Part shown: in pieces, positions 1 through 11,050 of the stretch
Layout of the letters: the number at the start of each line of letters is the position of its first letter
Numbering within the stretch: position 1 is the stretch's first letter
From: an uncultured Akkermansia sp.
GTDB taxonomy: Bacteria; Verrucomicrobiota; Verrucomicrobiia; Verrucomicrobiales; Akkermansiaceae
Length of the DNA: 32,445 bases
Assembly (NCBI GenBank): GCA_949296365.1
Contig: CASFPZ010000027.1
Coordinates: 1 to 32,445, forward strand
Reading direction: 5' to 3'
Made by a program: the position numbers and the translations under genes
Notes under the pieces: model-generated
The model's database searches: none
The model's input: the letters and a program-made list of their open reading frames with translations, nothing else
What the model was told of the DNA's origin: nothing

Positions 1-3000
1 GCCCCACGTATCGATCTCGTAGCCGGACAATTCGCCGTCCTGATCCAATTCGCTGTGGCTACCCGTTGCCTCGATCCACATGTTGTAGTACGGCATGCCA
101 TCGTTGATCACCGCTTGGTTGACACCCATCGTCAGCGTACGGTTGCGGATCCAGCCCATTTGGTCGCGCAACAAGTCGCGCTGTGCCATGCCGAGAGCCG
201 TCACTGTGCTGCCAGCCAGCGACGCCATCAGGCGAGAGGCTTCCGTCGGGTTGTAGGAGGTACTTGTGTTGTCCAACAAATGATCGACCTGGTTCATGAC
301 TTGCGACAGGATGCTGTCCGGGTTCGCATACTGCGGGTTTTGCGTCGTCAACGCATGGTCTAGCAATGTACCGCCAACGACACCCACTTCGCCCAGGCCT
401 GAATTGATGCTCGTGTTACTGTAGAAACCTTTCGGATTGAAAAATGCCGTCAACACCAACTCGCCATTTCCGTTCAGATCGACACGGCTCGTCGCCGCGT
501 CGTAGTACTTGCGGAACAGATTACCATATTCGATCGTCGGCGCACCCTGACCGCCCGCCGACACATTGTCGGCCAATACTAATGTTAAGGGGTATTCCGA
601 GGTAGCGATGTAATTTTGGCCCGAGGCAGCGGAAAGAACCAGTTTCGACCCGTTGGCAAAACTCAGGCTGCCACCCTGGGCCACATTCACCACCGGTTCG
701 GGGAGACCGCCAGTGGTGTTCAACGTCACCTGCAAAGATCCCATAATTACGCTTTCGCCCGCCAGAGTCAGACTGTTGTTGGCTGTAGTCGACCCAGCCA
801 CATTCATCAACACATCGACAACCGTGCCAGCGCCAACGACCAATGAACCAAGTTCTATGTTTTCAGTTTCCAAATTCAGGGTCAAACGCCCCTTATCAAC
901 CGTCGCCATCGTTCCTTCGTAAACTCCACCCGCTAAGGAATCTGACGCTAAAACGATTTCTCCAGAAACCTCCAGAGTTCCACGACCTCCCAGAGTTTTC
1001 ACATCCAACGAGTTAACTCTCAATACCCCTTCATCCACGGTCAGAACAATGCCAGAACCACTGATTCCGCCTTCTACGGTCAACTTTCCACTGCCGGTCT
1101 TGCTTAATTCCAATCCATTGCTTGCTGTAATACTCCCTGACACAATGGTATTGGCGCCTTCGTCATTATTCAGAGTCACTACAGCAGCTTCGTTCTCATT
1201 GCTATTATTAATATACAGCGAGTGTGGTACATCGCCCGAAGATTGGAGTTGATTAATTACCAACGAATCAATTCCGGAAACATTCGAGGCACCCGACAAC
1301 TGAATTGCCAGATCAGCGTCCAACGTCACACTATCGCTCGCTCTTCTTCCCGTATCAGGATCTTCGTACTTTAACGATTCGTAACCAGAGACGTAGTATC
1401 TTCCAGAAGAATCCAATGAAGCATCCAGAGTTGTTATGAAATCGCTAGCCAATCCTACGGATAATGTAATATCGCCAGTTGCGGCGTCGTACCCCTCCAT
1501 AATGAATCGAAGTCCTGGCGCATTATTACGGTAAATATTGTCAATGCTCAGCACCGTACCCTCTTCAAAGCCATCCGCCACATCAAGCTTCAATGTTAGC
1601 GTATCATCGACTAACGCCTCCAACTGCTCGTTAATTGAATCAACCACAGCATCAGATAAACCCACCTGCCACAAATCCGCACCCACGGTAGTACCGATCG
1701 CTGAACTCGTCACCAGATTAGTTCCAATACCAGTCTGATCGAGTCCTAAAGTCAAATACACAGAACCAGCATGCAAACTCATACCGTCGCCTAATTCCAA
1801 TCGACCGCTCGTTCCCGCCGCCAAATCGCCTACTGTAACTCTTGAGATCTGAGCCGACTGACCCAAGTCTGTTATACACAATACCCCGTTTGTCACAGAC
1901 ACATGAGAAGGCAAACTAGCCGCCGATAACGTCAAGATTCCCGAACCACTCTTACTGATTCCACTATCTGTACCGAATTCGACAGCCGAAGCCCAGACAA
2001 CCTCGTTGTTTCCGGTATCAACCAAAATGTCAGAGCCATTCTTAACAGAAATTGCATTCATTTGAGTGCACTTTTCCTGATCCATGCCATAGATCAAACG
2101 CCCACCGTAAAAGTTAATCGCTCCGGAACCTAATGCATTGACATCAAGGATTTCGAGCTCTGCCGCCACTCCGTTTTGAGCACTTAGAGTCGTTCCGCCA
2201 GAGTAGCTATTCACCCCCTCAACCACAACACGTCCACTCTGCACGACCACACTCGATTGAAACGACTCACCCAAGATTTCGCCATCCGTTAATTGTCCTG
2301 CTTCGTCCGACACGAAATTCACCGTATTCCCCTGTCCCACATTGACAACAATGTTAGCAACGACATCATCCTCCAAAGTTACCGATGCAACGCTAACGCC
2401 ATCGGCAAATTCGCCAAAATTGACATGAGCACCATCACGAACATCCGTTTGACTCCCAATAGCGTCAGCCGTCCAGGCCACATCTCCAGCCAAATTGACT
2501 TCAATGCTCTGCATCGTACGGGTCAGGACCAAAGCTCCGTTTTCCCAACTCAATGAATACTCGTCAATGTTTCCGTTCGTAATTAAAACCTGCCCATTCG
2601 ACCACAGCGTATCCCAATCGTCAAATGATCCAGATCCCGCGTTAGAGAACAATGTCACGCTTTGATTAAGTCCCAGGCTATATTCGCCAAAATCCAACGT
2701 CAACATATCCGAATCATTCCAGGAGACCGTCACATCGCTTCCAGCCAAGTCGAACGTTCCGACAAATGTCCCAGTTGCTGTATCATAGAGGTCATAGAGA
2801 GCCAGCGTAGCCGATCCACTTAACGTTACACCATTCAACGATCCCATACCAGAGACAGAAGCAGCTCCCAATGTCACGCCAGATCCCAGAGATACATGAC
2901 TTGCAGTGCCACCCGCCATGACAAGTCGAGCTCCCGCCGCAAGCGCACTATTGTTAAGATCCATCGTGCCCCCCGCAGCAGTCAAGATCCCCGAGTAACC

Positions 3001-5858
3001 ACTCAAATTATTTTGGAAGATCACGGTTCCCGAACCAGTCGCAATCAAATTGGCATTTTCAACGGAAGCTGTCAAAGCGCCAGTCAAAGTAATCGTGCCT
3101 CCGCCACCAAGATATCCGTTATATCCAGAGCCTTGCCCAGTAGTATCTGGCGTATACAAGGCAGAGTTGATCGTCACCTCGCCTCCTATGGCCATATCTT
3201 TCACGCCAGTCCAGGCATCAGATTCTGTATCCAAGATACCCAAAGCGCCACCATTCAACGTCACCATGAACACGCTTGCCTTATCAGTTGTTTTACCGAT
3301 ACCATCTTCGCCAATATTAATAACTCCTCCTTCATGCAAAACGACCGACGCCCCGACGTCTCCGCCATCTCGCCGATAGGTCAAATCAAGTCCTTTAATA
3401 TTGAGAACACCTCCGTCTTGCACATGGAGTACAGCTTGTTCATAGGTCGCAGAAACCGAACTAATATGAGCAGATAAAAGATTCAACGTACCTGCTACAT
3501 TAACAGACGTGTCTGCCGACCAATGCCCCAACACAAAAGCCCCAGAGTCTGCAGAACCATCAGCATCGCCCAAAATATTCAAAACCACCCCCGCATTAAT
3601 ATTCAAAACGCTCGAAGCGCCTCCATCGTCAGATCCGACGTATCTATTAACATTGATCACGCCAACGCTGCCTTCGTCGTCTCCCAAAGTCAAAACATGC
3701 GCTGTTGACAAACGCATGGAATCCATCGTTACCGTTGAACCATTTGTTACAACAATGGCGCCGTCTGCTTGCAGATCAATACCTCCCGCCAAAGTCAAGC
3801 TGGCCGTTCCATTTTCAATAGTTCCCAATTGCACGCCTCCCCCGACCATCGTTAAACTCCCAATAGAAGAATCCCCCAAAATCGTCGCGGTTCCAGCTAA
3901 GGTTAAAGACATCTCGCCATTGAGTTGGCTAATCGTTACCGCTTGTTCTATATTCAACGTTCCGAGGCCATTCACAGAGTCGATGGATGCAGTCGTATCC
4001 ACGACGAGAGTTCCTGTTCCTTGCATCGACAAAACGCCTATCTCAAGAGAGCCAGCATTGTCTCCATCGCGTATGGCATAAGTCCCATCCAAACTGAAAT
4101 TCACAGAATCAACAGACAGCTCCGTACCATTCAAGACAATTGCCTCATCCGTCGCCTCGTTGGCATCGCCCAACAAAAGCAAACTGCTTATACGATAACC
4201 ATCCGCTCGAGATAAAACCACCGAATCGCCTTCACGGTAATAAGCCAAATCTCCCGAAACACTATCATTCGTCAATAAACTTGTCCCTGTTTCGGAAAAT
4301 CCGACAATTCCGTCTTGATAACTATTGGCCTGATACATCACACCGTCCGCTTGTAAATACAATGACGATAGAATAGCCTCGTTTTCCCCTTCAGCACGAA
4401 CCGTTAGGTCCTCTCGCTCTCCCTCCCACACAACCATCAACGTGCCTTCAGTAAAACTGTAAGAACCCAGGTCAATTGTTCCAGCCGTATTGCCTTGAAC
4501 AGTCAAATGAGACACACCCCCAACAACTGTATTCGCGATGGCAAACGTATCGCTTTTTAGCGAAGCAATCAAATTACCTCCAGTCAGGAATTCAACGTTC
4601 ACCATATCCAAATTAATCCCATCCGCCAACGTCACGTTCGATCCAATTCCCAACGTTCCCGTTAAAGACGAGGGTTGAATGAGAAACGACGACGAAGCTC
4701 CGACAAGAGACAAAGTAGCATTCGTCCCTGTCAACTCGGATACTGTCCAACTATCGTCGATTCCCAATGATTCAAAAACACCAACTCCGTTTTCAGCCAC
4801 CGCAATGGTTGCTATGGATCTCTCCGAAGCGGAGGAGTCATTCGAACCGTACCTGAAAGTTGCGCCATTGTTCAACGTAACAGTCCCTAGAATGTCCCCT
4901 CATCCCGGCGGTGCTGCTCACCCCCCTACAAAGCGCCATTGTTCAACGTAACAGTCCCTAGAATGTCCCCGCTACCGTCGCCAATAAATCCCACCTCGAC
5001 ATTGCCATTGACCGTAACAGAAGCCATTCGATCGGCAACTTGATTCATCCTAATTAATCCAGATCCCGTTTGAGTTAAAGCATAGCCATTTGTCGTTACC
5101 AACCCGGAAATCGTTCCCGTCAAGCCACTCTCATGTACATTCAGACGTACGTCTTCCATAAACGTCACCTCACCGGATATGCTCGCGCCGCCCCAAAACC
5201 TAACCGCCGTATTGCCAGGCGTATTCCATTCCCAATAATCAGTCGTTCCCAAAAACAAATTAGCCGCTAACGAAGTATCCATATCGGCAATCCACAATTG
5301 GCCACCTTTCAGATAAATTGTGTTCGTATCCAATTGTTCAACATCATGCACCGTCCAACGCCCATTCCTCATCCAAATCGAATCAGCCGTAATGCGAGCA
5401 TGGACCTCCACCGTGTAATCCCGTCCGTTTGTCGTCAAGGAAGCAGACTCAGGTAAATTATTGAACACAGGACTAGCCATCGAGCTCGATTCAAACGTTA
5501 CGCTTTCATCTCCTGATTCCCAGCTTCCCGTCGTCAATACAATATCATGACCAGCCCAGTTCAAATCTCCGTTTAGATTCCCGGCTGCTTCAAAATTAAT
5601 CACCGTATTCCCAGCTCCTGCTCCAGTAGCCGGTGCGTTCATTGTTGCGCCATACTCGCCATTTACCGTTAATAAATAAGCATAATCGACCTCTGGCTCC
5701 CAAGCTTGGGCTATCTGTGAACCTGTCGCCAAAAGAGAAAACAAAACTACACCGCTGGACAAAGCAAGATTTGACGATGCCGTCAAACAGGTTGATTGAC
5801 CACACGACACAGCATTGACAAGCACCGAACGAAGAAAACGAGGCAAACGCAATTTCAT
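1..5858 (-). pseudogene. Giant autotransporter adhesin, frame broken by a 71-bp insertion, 3' end outside window
   Basis: The first 310 codons (5858 down to 4926) start with an extended signal peptide of about 50 residues ending in AQA, then a beta-strand-rich passenger, and stop at TAG (4926-4928). I read every codon from 4899 to 1 in the next frame: it has no stop and continues the same protein style (G, N, S, T, V rich, LTLxGxG/LNxGG patterns). Skipping 71 bp joins the two into one frame of about 1929 codons. A classic autotransporter-associated beta-strand repeat lies near 2223-2092 (GVNSYSGGTTLSAQNG, then ALGSGAINFYGG). From about 240 to 1 the sequence turns into the start of an autotransporter barrel domain (MWIEATGSHSELDQDG, then GYEIDTWG); the rest of the barrel is off the edge. 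Such proteins are exported by Sec and displayed by the C-terminal barrel. As read, only a short secreted fragment without a barrel could be made. The break may be real, reversible or an assembly error. Confidence 0.85.
4862..4970. repeat. 38-bp perfect direct repeat flanking a 33-bp insert inside the autotransporter gene
   Basis: The 38 bases at 4862-4899 (beginning GCGCCATTGTTCAACG) recur exactly at 4933-4970, a 71-bp period. Between them lie 33 bases (4900-4932) that are more GC-rich than the surroundings and do not read like passenger sequence. Because 71 is not a multiple of three, the extra unit shifts the frame. The insert also adds stops in both relevant minus frames: TAG at 4926-4928 and TGA at 4900-4902. 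Removing one unit restores the reading frame exactly. Confidence 0.95.
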
Positions 5859-6068
5859 AATCAGTAATAAGCTTGTCGTCCTTCTAACAATTTAACCTCC
5901 GCTCAACAAGCCTAAAATCTCGAAACCTGCAGCCAATATTAGAATCTTTCTTTATCTCTCAGCGACAAACACATCCGAGAACATTAGACAACAAATTGTT
6001 TATAATTGAAAGATTGCTCCCATTATAACGTATAAAGTTGCAGAAGGTACCTAGCCTCTTTATAATCG
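5859..6068. promoter_or_regulatory. Divergent intergenic region between autotransporter and SGNH esterase genes
   Basis: This 210-bp AT-rich spacer must hold promoters for both divergent genes. On the plus strand a TTGAAA (6006-6011) and a TATAAA (6031-6036) are 19 bp apart, and TATAAC occurs at 6024-6029; the spacing is not ideal, so the exact promoter is uncertain. Neither gene has a Shine-Dalgarno sequence at normal distance: AGAAGG at 6042-6047 is about 21 nt from the esterase ATG. Confidence 0.4.
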
Positions 6069-6800
6069 ATGAACATAAAACATATTTTATTGACGACCGT
6101 TTTAAGCCTTGGTTGCGCCATTGCGGGGCTTTCCGCCGATTGGTCTACCTCCATCACACCCGTTTCCAGGATCAATCAGGGATGGTGGAAGAACCGCTAC
6201 GACGGCCAAGTGCAAACGTTGAAAAATCAACGTTGTGACATTCTGTTCCTAGGAGATTCCATTACAGATTTCTGGGATAGAGCTGGGAAAAACGTCTGGA
6301 ATGAAGTCTGGGCACCTCTCTACACTTGTAATTTTGGAATTTCCGGCGATACGACGTCCGAGCTCATTTGGCGCATTGACGACTCAGGTCTTCCAACGTT
6401 TTCTGATCCCAAAGTGTGTGTTATCATGATTGGCACCAACAATACAGGTCGGTCCAATATGCAACAACCTCCGGAACAAACAGCCCTTGGAATCCTTACA
6501 GTAGCCCAACGACTCTTGCTCCGTTACCCTCATACTCAAGTCTTCATCTTGGCCATTTTCCCTCGAGGCGCCACCTCGCAAGACGCCCGGCGTATTCACA
6601 ACGACAAAATCAACGCAATTCTCGCTCAAGTTAAATTGCCGCGAGTATCTTATGTCGATATTAACAGGAACTTCCTTGATGCTCAAGGGAATCTCTCTAA
6701 AGACCTCTTCCCGGATCTGCTTCACCCATCGGAAAAAGGTTACCGTATCTGGGCCGATTCCCTGCTTCCAGTCCTCAAACCCTTTCTCGACAAACAATAA
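6069..6800 (+). CDS. Secreted SGNH/GDSL-family esterase
   Basis: A 243-residue hydrolase with an N-terminal signal peptide (about residues 1-23, ending LSA). The SGNH blocks are in order: GDS with nucleophile Ser64 in ILFLGDSIT, the oxyanion glycine block NFGISGDTT (about 88-96), the asparagine block IGTNN (121-125), and the Asp-His pair in DLLHPSEKGY (Asp216, His219). This spacing is like the platelet-activating-factor acetylhydrolase / carbohydrate acetylesterase type of SGNH enzyme. It probably removes acetyl or other acyl groups from sugars in the periplasm or outside the cell; the substrate cannot be read from sequence. It ends 21 nt before the ATG of the GH2 beta-galactosidase on the same strand, so the two are likely co-transcribed and may act on one glycan. 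Cys16 sits in a poor lipobox context, so a lipoprotein form is less likely. Confidence 0.88.
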   Translation: MNIKHILLTTVLSLGCAIAGLSADWSTSITPVSRINQGWWKNRYDGQVQTLKNQRCDILFLGDSITDFWDRAGKNVWNEVWAPLYTCNFGISGDTTSELIWRIDDSGLPTFSDPKVCVIMIGTNNTGRSNMQQPPEQTALGILTVAQRLLLRYPHTQVFILAIFPRGATSQDARRIHNDKINAILAQVKLPRVSYVDINRNFLDAQGNLSKDLFPDLLHPSEKGYRIWADSLLPVLKPFLDKQ

Positions 6801-6821
6801 TTTTTATTGTCTAATCACCCC

Positions 6822-9800
6822 ATGACACACACCTCTATCTCTCGAACTTGGTTACCTAGTCTCGTTGTGCCGTCTTTCTGCTGCATGATCTTAACCGCTG
6901 CGGCAGATCCTCAAGTTCCCGATTGGGAAAACGAAGCCGTTACTGGCATTAACAAAGAAGCACCGCGTTCCTATTCAATGCCAGCCAAAAACATGACTCA
7001 ATCGCTCAACGGCATTTGGAAATTCAATTATGTTCCCACGCCAGACAAACGTCCTCAAAATTTCTACAAGCCAGATTTCGACGTCAGCAGCTGGGTCGAT
7101 ATGAAAGTTCCTTCTAACTGGCAATTGTCTGGATACGGAACAGTCATTTACACAAATGCAGTATATCCCTTCAAGTCGGATGCTCCCCGGGTCATGGGAG
7201 AACCACCCAAAGACTGGCCTGCTTACTTTGAACGCAATTCGGTTGGTTCATATCGTCGTACTTTTAACCTGCCTAAATCCTGGAAAGGCAACCGTATTAT
7301 GTTGCGTTTCGATGGCGTTGAATCAGCTTTCTACGTCTGGATCAACGGTAAAAAAGTCGGTTACTCCGAAGACTCCTACACCGGTGGAGAATTTGATATT
7401 ACCTCATACGTAAAGCCTGGGGAAAACACAATTGCAGTGGAAGTTTACCGTTGGAGCGACGGTTCGTATCTTGAAGACCAAGATTTTATTCGGCTCTCGG
7501 GCATTTTTCGCGATGTCACTCTCTTTGCCCAACCGGCATTGCATGTCCGCGACATTTTTTTCAAAACAGGGCTCAAGGCGCCTGATTACACAACAGGGAC
7601 GCTCAAAACAACTGTCACAGTCCGCAACTCAGGCGAGACCGACGTTCCTGCCGGAGCTAAGTTTTCATTTAATCTGACAGGGGCAAGTACAAGTATATCC
7701 TGGTCACACGAACATGGTTCTAGGAATGTAAAAACAACTAATACTCAAGATCTTGGCATCACGACCATCACCCTTCCCGCTATACCTGCTGGCCAAGAAG
7801 TTCAAGTGTCCGTCGACAAGGAATATCCCAATGTGATGACCTGGACAGCTGAGATTCCCAACCTCTACACAGCTACTTACGCAATTAATGAACAGGATCC
7901 TCGCTCAGTTGACATTGGTTTTCGCTCAGTTGAAATCGCTGACAACGGGGCTGTACTAATCAACGGCAAACCCGTTAAATTCAAGGGGGTCAATCGTCAC
8001 GAAACACACCCCGACTACGGTCGAGCCGTGCCTCGCGAGGTAATCGTGCAAGACATTCGAATCATCAAGGAAAACAACATCAACATGATTCGTACCTCTC
8101 ACTACCCGAATAATCCCTATTTATACGAGCTGTGCGATCGTTACGGGATCTACGTCGTTGATGAAGCCAACAACGAATCTCATGGAGACCAGTCTCTATC
8201 AGGCAATCCTAAATGGGAAAAACCCATTGTCGAACGCGTCATGAATATGGTTCATCGCGACAAAAACCATCCATCCATTATCTTCTGGTCCATGGGTAAT
8301 GAAGCTGGAGGAGGCAATAACTACAAGGTGGCAGCCAAAGCCGCTCGCGATTACGACGACAGCCGCAAACTCCATTATTGTGAATTTCGCGACGGAGAAC
8401 CTGCGGTTGATATGGATTCCACCATGTACCCAACAGTCGAGCGACTCGTCAATCTTGGCAAACAAAAGACCAATCGTCCATTCTTTGTTTGTGAATATGC
8501 CCACGCTATGGGCAATGCCATGGGGAACTTCCGCGAATACATGGATACATTCGAAGCCTCGCCGCGCATGATTGGAGGTTGTATTTGGGATTTTGTTGAC
8601 CAATCTCTCCACGCCGTCCGCACACCGGATGGTATTTACAAACCAGCTCCCTTTAAGTCAAAAACTCTTGCTTATGGTGGGATGTTCGGCGACAAGCCTA
8701 ATGCCGGAAACTTTTGCGACGACGGAGTCATTCTTGGCGATCGTAGCGTTACCGCCAAACTGAAAGAAGTCAAGCACGTTTACCAATATGTCTCCTTCAA
8801 AACCGAAGGGAAGAAATTGATTGTTACTAACAAGTACTTCCACAAACCACTCAGCCAATATATTTTGACGATCATTGTCCCGGAATTACGCGAATCCGAT
8901 ACCCAATCAGTCTTTGAACAAACTTTACCTGATATCAAGGCTGGTGAATCTATCGCTGTCGATCTCCCGAATTTTGTTTCCAACACTCAAGGCCAGACCT
9001 ACCCATTCCTGGCCCTGATCTCTGAGAAATCAGTTCTGAAACAATCTGGAATGCATAGATCGTCGAAAGACGTTGAACAAGCTGTCAATCAAAGTGAGGC
9101 TTACCAGTACTTCGACGGCAAAGCCCGTCACGACACGGCGCCAGTCCGAGATCTAAAGCTCGACAAGGACATGCAGGAAGCCTTGTCCTTCGATTTGAAA
9201 ACTCAAACGATCCAGGGGAAGGATTTCAAGGTATCATTCAAAGACGGCATGCTTTCCGCGCTGTCTTACAAAGGACGCGACATGATTCTTCCTGACCATC
9301 CCGTCACACTCCAAGCCTGGCGTGCTCCAATCGATAACGACAAGTGGATACAGGGTAAATGGGCTGCAGGCAAACTCGACTCACTGCAAAGTAAATGTAC
9401 GTCTTTTAATGTCACGCGCATTCATGATCACGTCTATCGCGTCGTAACAGACCTTGAAACCATCAACACGACTCCAGCTTTCAAATATCAGATGATATGG
9501 AATGTCATGAGCAATGGTCTCATTGATGTCTCGGCGCAAATTTATCCGTCAGTTGATGGGGAAGAACTACCACGCCTTGGTTTCACGTGGGGTATGCCCA
9601 AAGAATTTGAAAAAGTATCGTTCCTAGGCCTGGGACCGTGGGAAAACTATCGCGACCGCAAAACCTCAACCTGGAGAGATACCTTCCACAGAACCGTCGA
9701 TGAAATGTTCTTTGCATATGCTCGTCCACAGGAAATGAGCAACCGTACTGGTGTCGAATGGTTAAAACTTACTGATAATGATTCAGGCAAGTGTGCGCTC

Positions 9801-10724
9801 GTCGTTGGAGCAGCCTCTCCACTCTGCCCAATGGAGACCTCGGTTAACCATTACACCGCACGCGAACTCGATCAAGCACGTTCACTCGACCGCCTGCCTG
9901 TAAAAGATAAAGTCATCGTCAACATCGATGCGTTTCAAATGGGGTTGGGAGGTGCTTCATGTGGTCCTCGGCCAATGACCAAGTACCAGACCTTTAGTCG
10001 GCCAACTTCCTTTGGGTTTATCCTGGCCCCCTCGCTCGAAGAACTCCAAGCAATTCGCTCCGCTGGTGGCCCCGCCAATCCCCCTGTCATCTCTAGAGAC
10101 GCAAACGGCATGGTCACCCTCGCTTCGTCGACTCCCGGTCTTCCCATTACCTATTCCATCAATAATGGCCCGTCTCAAACTTATACGCAGCCATTCAAGT
10201 TGGAACAAGGAACCGTTACAGCCCAATGTCAGCCCGTTAAACCTTCTGTCCTCTCCGCTAAACCAGCAACCGCTACAAGGACATTTGCCAGAATCGTCTC
10301 GCGTGCCAATTGGAAAGTACTCGAAGTCTCGTCAGAGGAACCCGATTCCGGATTCGCCCACTTCGCCATCGATGGCAAAAAAAATACTTTCTGGCATTCA
10401 TCCTACACCAACGGCCAGCCAGGGTACCCTCACACCATCGCTATCGATATGGGTAAAACGGAACAATTCAAAGGTATCCTCCTAACTCCTAGAAGCGACA
10501 TGGACAACGGCCTGATCAGCGATTTTATCGTCTCGATCTCTAATGATGGCAAACAGTGGACCGAACTTAAAAAAGGTTCTCTCACTCCGCGCAACCGCGA
10601 CGAAAAATCCATCATGTTCGACAAAACAGTAGAAGCTCGTTACTTTAAGGTAGAAGCGACCAAACCCGTTCACGCAGCCCACCTTTGGGCCACTATCGCT
10701 GAACTCAACCTCATAACCCAATAA
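6822..10724 (+). CDS. Secreted GH2 beta-galactosidase with chitobiase-like and CBM32-like C-terminal domains
   Basis: I chose ATG 6822 over an in-frame TTG at 6807 because it gives a compact signal peptide (Arg, hydrophobic stretch, then AAAD) and 1300 residues. Domains in order: GH2 sugar-binding jelly roll (about 45-235, with NGIWKFNYVPTP and WINGKKVGYSEDS), immunoglobulin-like linker (to about 375), TIM barrel (about 376-640), and the LacZ small-chain domain (about 760-1073, ending in GLGPWENYRDRK and following motifs). The acid/base is Glu494 in SMGNEAGG and the nucleophile is Glu558 in FVCEYAHAMGN, matching the LacZ family. A short chitobiase C-terminal-like segment follows (about 1085-1130, PGLPITYSINNG), then an F5/8 type C / CBM32-like domain (about 1160-1300, AIDGKKNTFWHSSY). 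E. coli LacZ has about 1020 residues; the extra length is these binding domains. It likely cleaves terminal beta-galactose from extracellular or periplasmic glycans. Confidence 0.95.
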   Translation: MTHTSISRTWLPSLVVPSFCCMILTAAADPQVPDWENEAVTGINKEAPRSYSMPAKNMTQSLNGIWKFNYVPTPDKRPQNFYKPDFDVSSWVDMKVPSNWQLSGYGTVIYTNAVYPFKSDAPRVMGEPPKDWPAYFERNSVGSYRRTFNLPKSWKGNRIMLRFDGVESAFYVWINGKKVGYSEDSYTGGEFDITSYVKPGENTIAVEVYRWSDGSYLEDQDFIRLSGIFRDVTLFAQPALHVRDIFFKTGLKAPDYTTGTLKTTVTVRNSGETDVPAGAKFSFNLTGASTSISWSHEHGSRNVKTTNTQDLGITTITLPAIPAGQEVQVSVDKEYPNVMTWTAEIPNLYTATYAINEQDPRSVDIGFRSVEIADNGAVLINGKPVKFKGVNRHETHPDYGRAVPREVIVQDIRIIKENNINMIRTSHYPNNPYLYELCDRYGIYVVDEANNESHGDQSLSGNPKWEKPIVERVMNMVHRDKNHPSIIFWSMGNEAGGGNNYKVAAKAARDYDDSRKLHYCEFRDGEPAVDMDSTMYPTVERLVNLGKQKTNRPFFVCEYAHAMGNAMGNFREYMDTFEASPRMIGGCIWDFVDQSLHAVRTPDGIYKPAPFKSKTLAYGGMFGDKPNAGNFCDDGVILGDRSVTAKLKEVKHVYQYVSFKTEGKKLIVTNKYFHKPLSQYILTIIVPELRESDTQSVFEQTLPDIKAGESIAVDLPNFVSNTQGQTYPFLALISEKSVLKQSGMHRSSKDVEQAVNQSEAYQYFDGKARHDTAPVRDLKLDKDMQEALSFDLKTQTIQGKDFKVSFKDGMLSALSYKGRDMILPDHPVTLQAWRAPIDNDKWIQGKWAAGKLDSLQSKCTSFNVTRIHDHVYRVVTDLETINTTPAFKYQMIWNVMSNGLIDVSAQIYPSVDGEELPRLGFTWGMPKEFEKVSFLGLGPWENYRDRKTSTWRDTFHRTVDEMFFAYARPQEMSNRTGVEWLKLTDNDSGKCALVVGAASPLCPMETSVNHYTARELDQARSLDRLPVKDKVIVNIDAFQMGLGGASCGPRPMTKYQTFSRPTSFGFILAPSLEELQAIRSAGGPANPPVISRDANGMVTLASSTPGLPITYSINNGPSQTYTQPFKLEQGTVTAQCQPVKPSVLSAKPATATRTFARIVSRANWKVLEVSSEEPDSGFAHFAIDGKKNTFWHSSYTNGQPGYPHTIAIDMGKTEQFKGILLTPRSDMDNGLISDFIVSISNDGKQWTELKKGSLTPRNRDEKSIMFDKTVEARYFKVEATKPVHAAHLWATIAELNLITQ

Positions 10725-10735
10725 TTCGCATCGTT

Positions 10736-10757
10736 CTGGCCAATTCGCGATGGCCAG
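10736..10757. other. Inverted repeat just after the GH2 gene
   Basis: CTGGCCA (10736-10742) and TGGCCAG (10751-10757) pair as a 7-bp stem around an 8-nt loop, 11 nt after the GH2 stop codon. No T-tract follows, so it is probably an RNA 3'-end stabilising structure, not a terminator. A stronger hairpin lies 20 nt further on. Confidence 0.5.
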
Positions 10758-10776
10758 GCCCTAATGCGTCCAATTC

Positions 10777-10815
10777 GAGGATCTTCTCCGATCGTGAGAA
10801 GATCCTCTTGATTTT
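10777..10815 (+). terminator. Probable transcription terminator of the SGNH-GH2 operon
   Basis: GAGGATCTTCTC (10777-10788) and GAGAAGATCCTC (10796-10807) form a perfect 12-bp stem with a 7-nt loop. The following bases, TTGATTTT, are T-rich. It is the strongest hairpin downstream of the GH2 gene and closes the two-gene unit. Confidence 0.75.
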
Positions 10816-10844
10816 CCCACTTGTACAAACCACTCCACTTTCAT

Positions 10845-11050
10845 TACTATCCACTAAAAACGGACAGGGTACGACTGAGGAATCCGCGAAGTCCACAAAA
10901 TAGACATTACACAATCCTTTTGAAAAAATAAGCCCTTTTAGGATCTGGAGGTTTTCCTCCACGATTTCTTCGAGCCTCTTTTCCTTTTTAGTTTTCAGGA
11001 AAAGTGTAACAGTTTACGCAATACATGAAATATGATCCAACCCATCGTGT
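10845..11050. repeat. Diverged repeat copy A (pairs with 31501-31720), probable mobile-element remnant
   Basis: The 50 bases 10845-10894 align without gaps to 31501-31550 with about 33 identities, including AAAAACG at the same offset and TGAGG followed two bases later by TCCGC. Further on, GGAAAAGTG (10998-11006 against 31673-31681) and ATGATCC (11032-11038 against 31699-31705) occur in the same order with similar spacing, and each copy has a short hairpin between these blocks. No intact gene covers it. The rest of the 10725-11274 gap is AT-rich; a minus-strand open stretch of about 60 codons near 11160-10993 has no recognisable product. Confidence 0.45.

Noticed and set aside
55..4951. Many plus-strand open frames of 60-190 codons across the autotransporter region
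   Set aside because: They are antisense shadows of the long minus-strand frame, which carries beta-strand repeats and a barrel start; their own sequences look random and match no family I know.
10711..10962. Minus-strand frame of 83 codons after the GH2 gene
   Set aside because: It overlaps the GH2 3' end, runs through the terminator hairpin and has no recognisable protein features.
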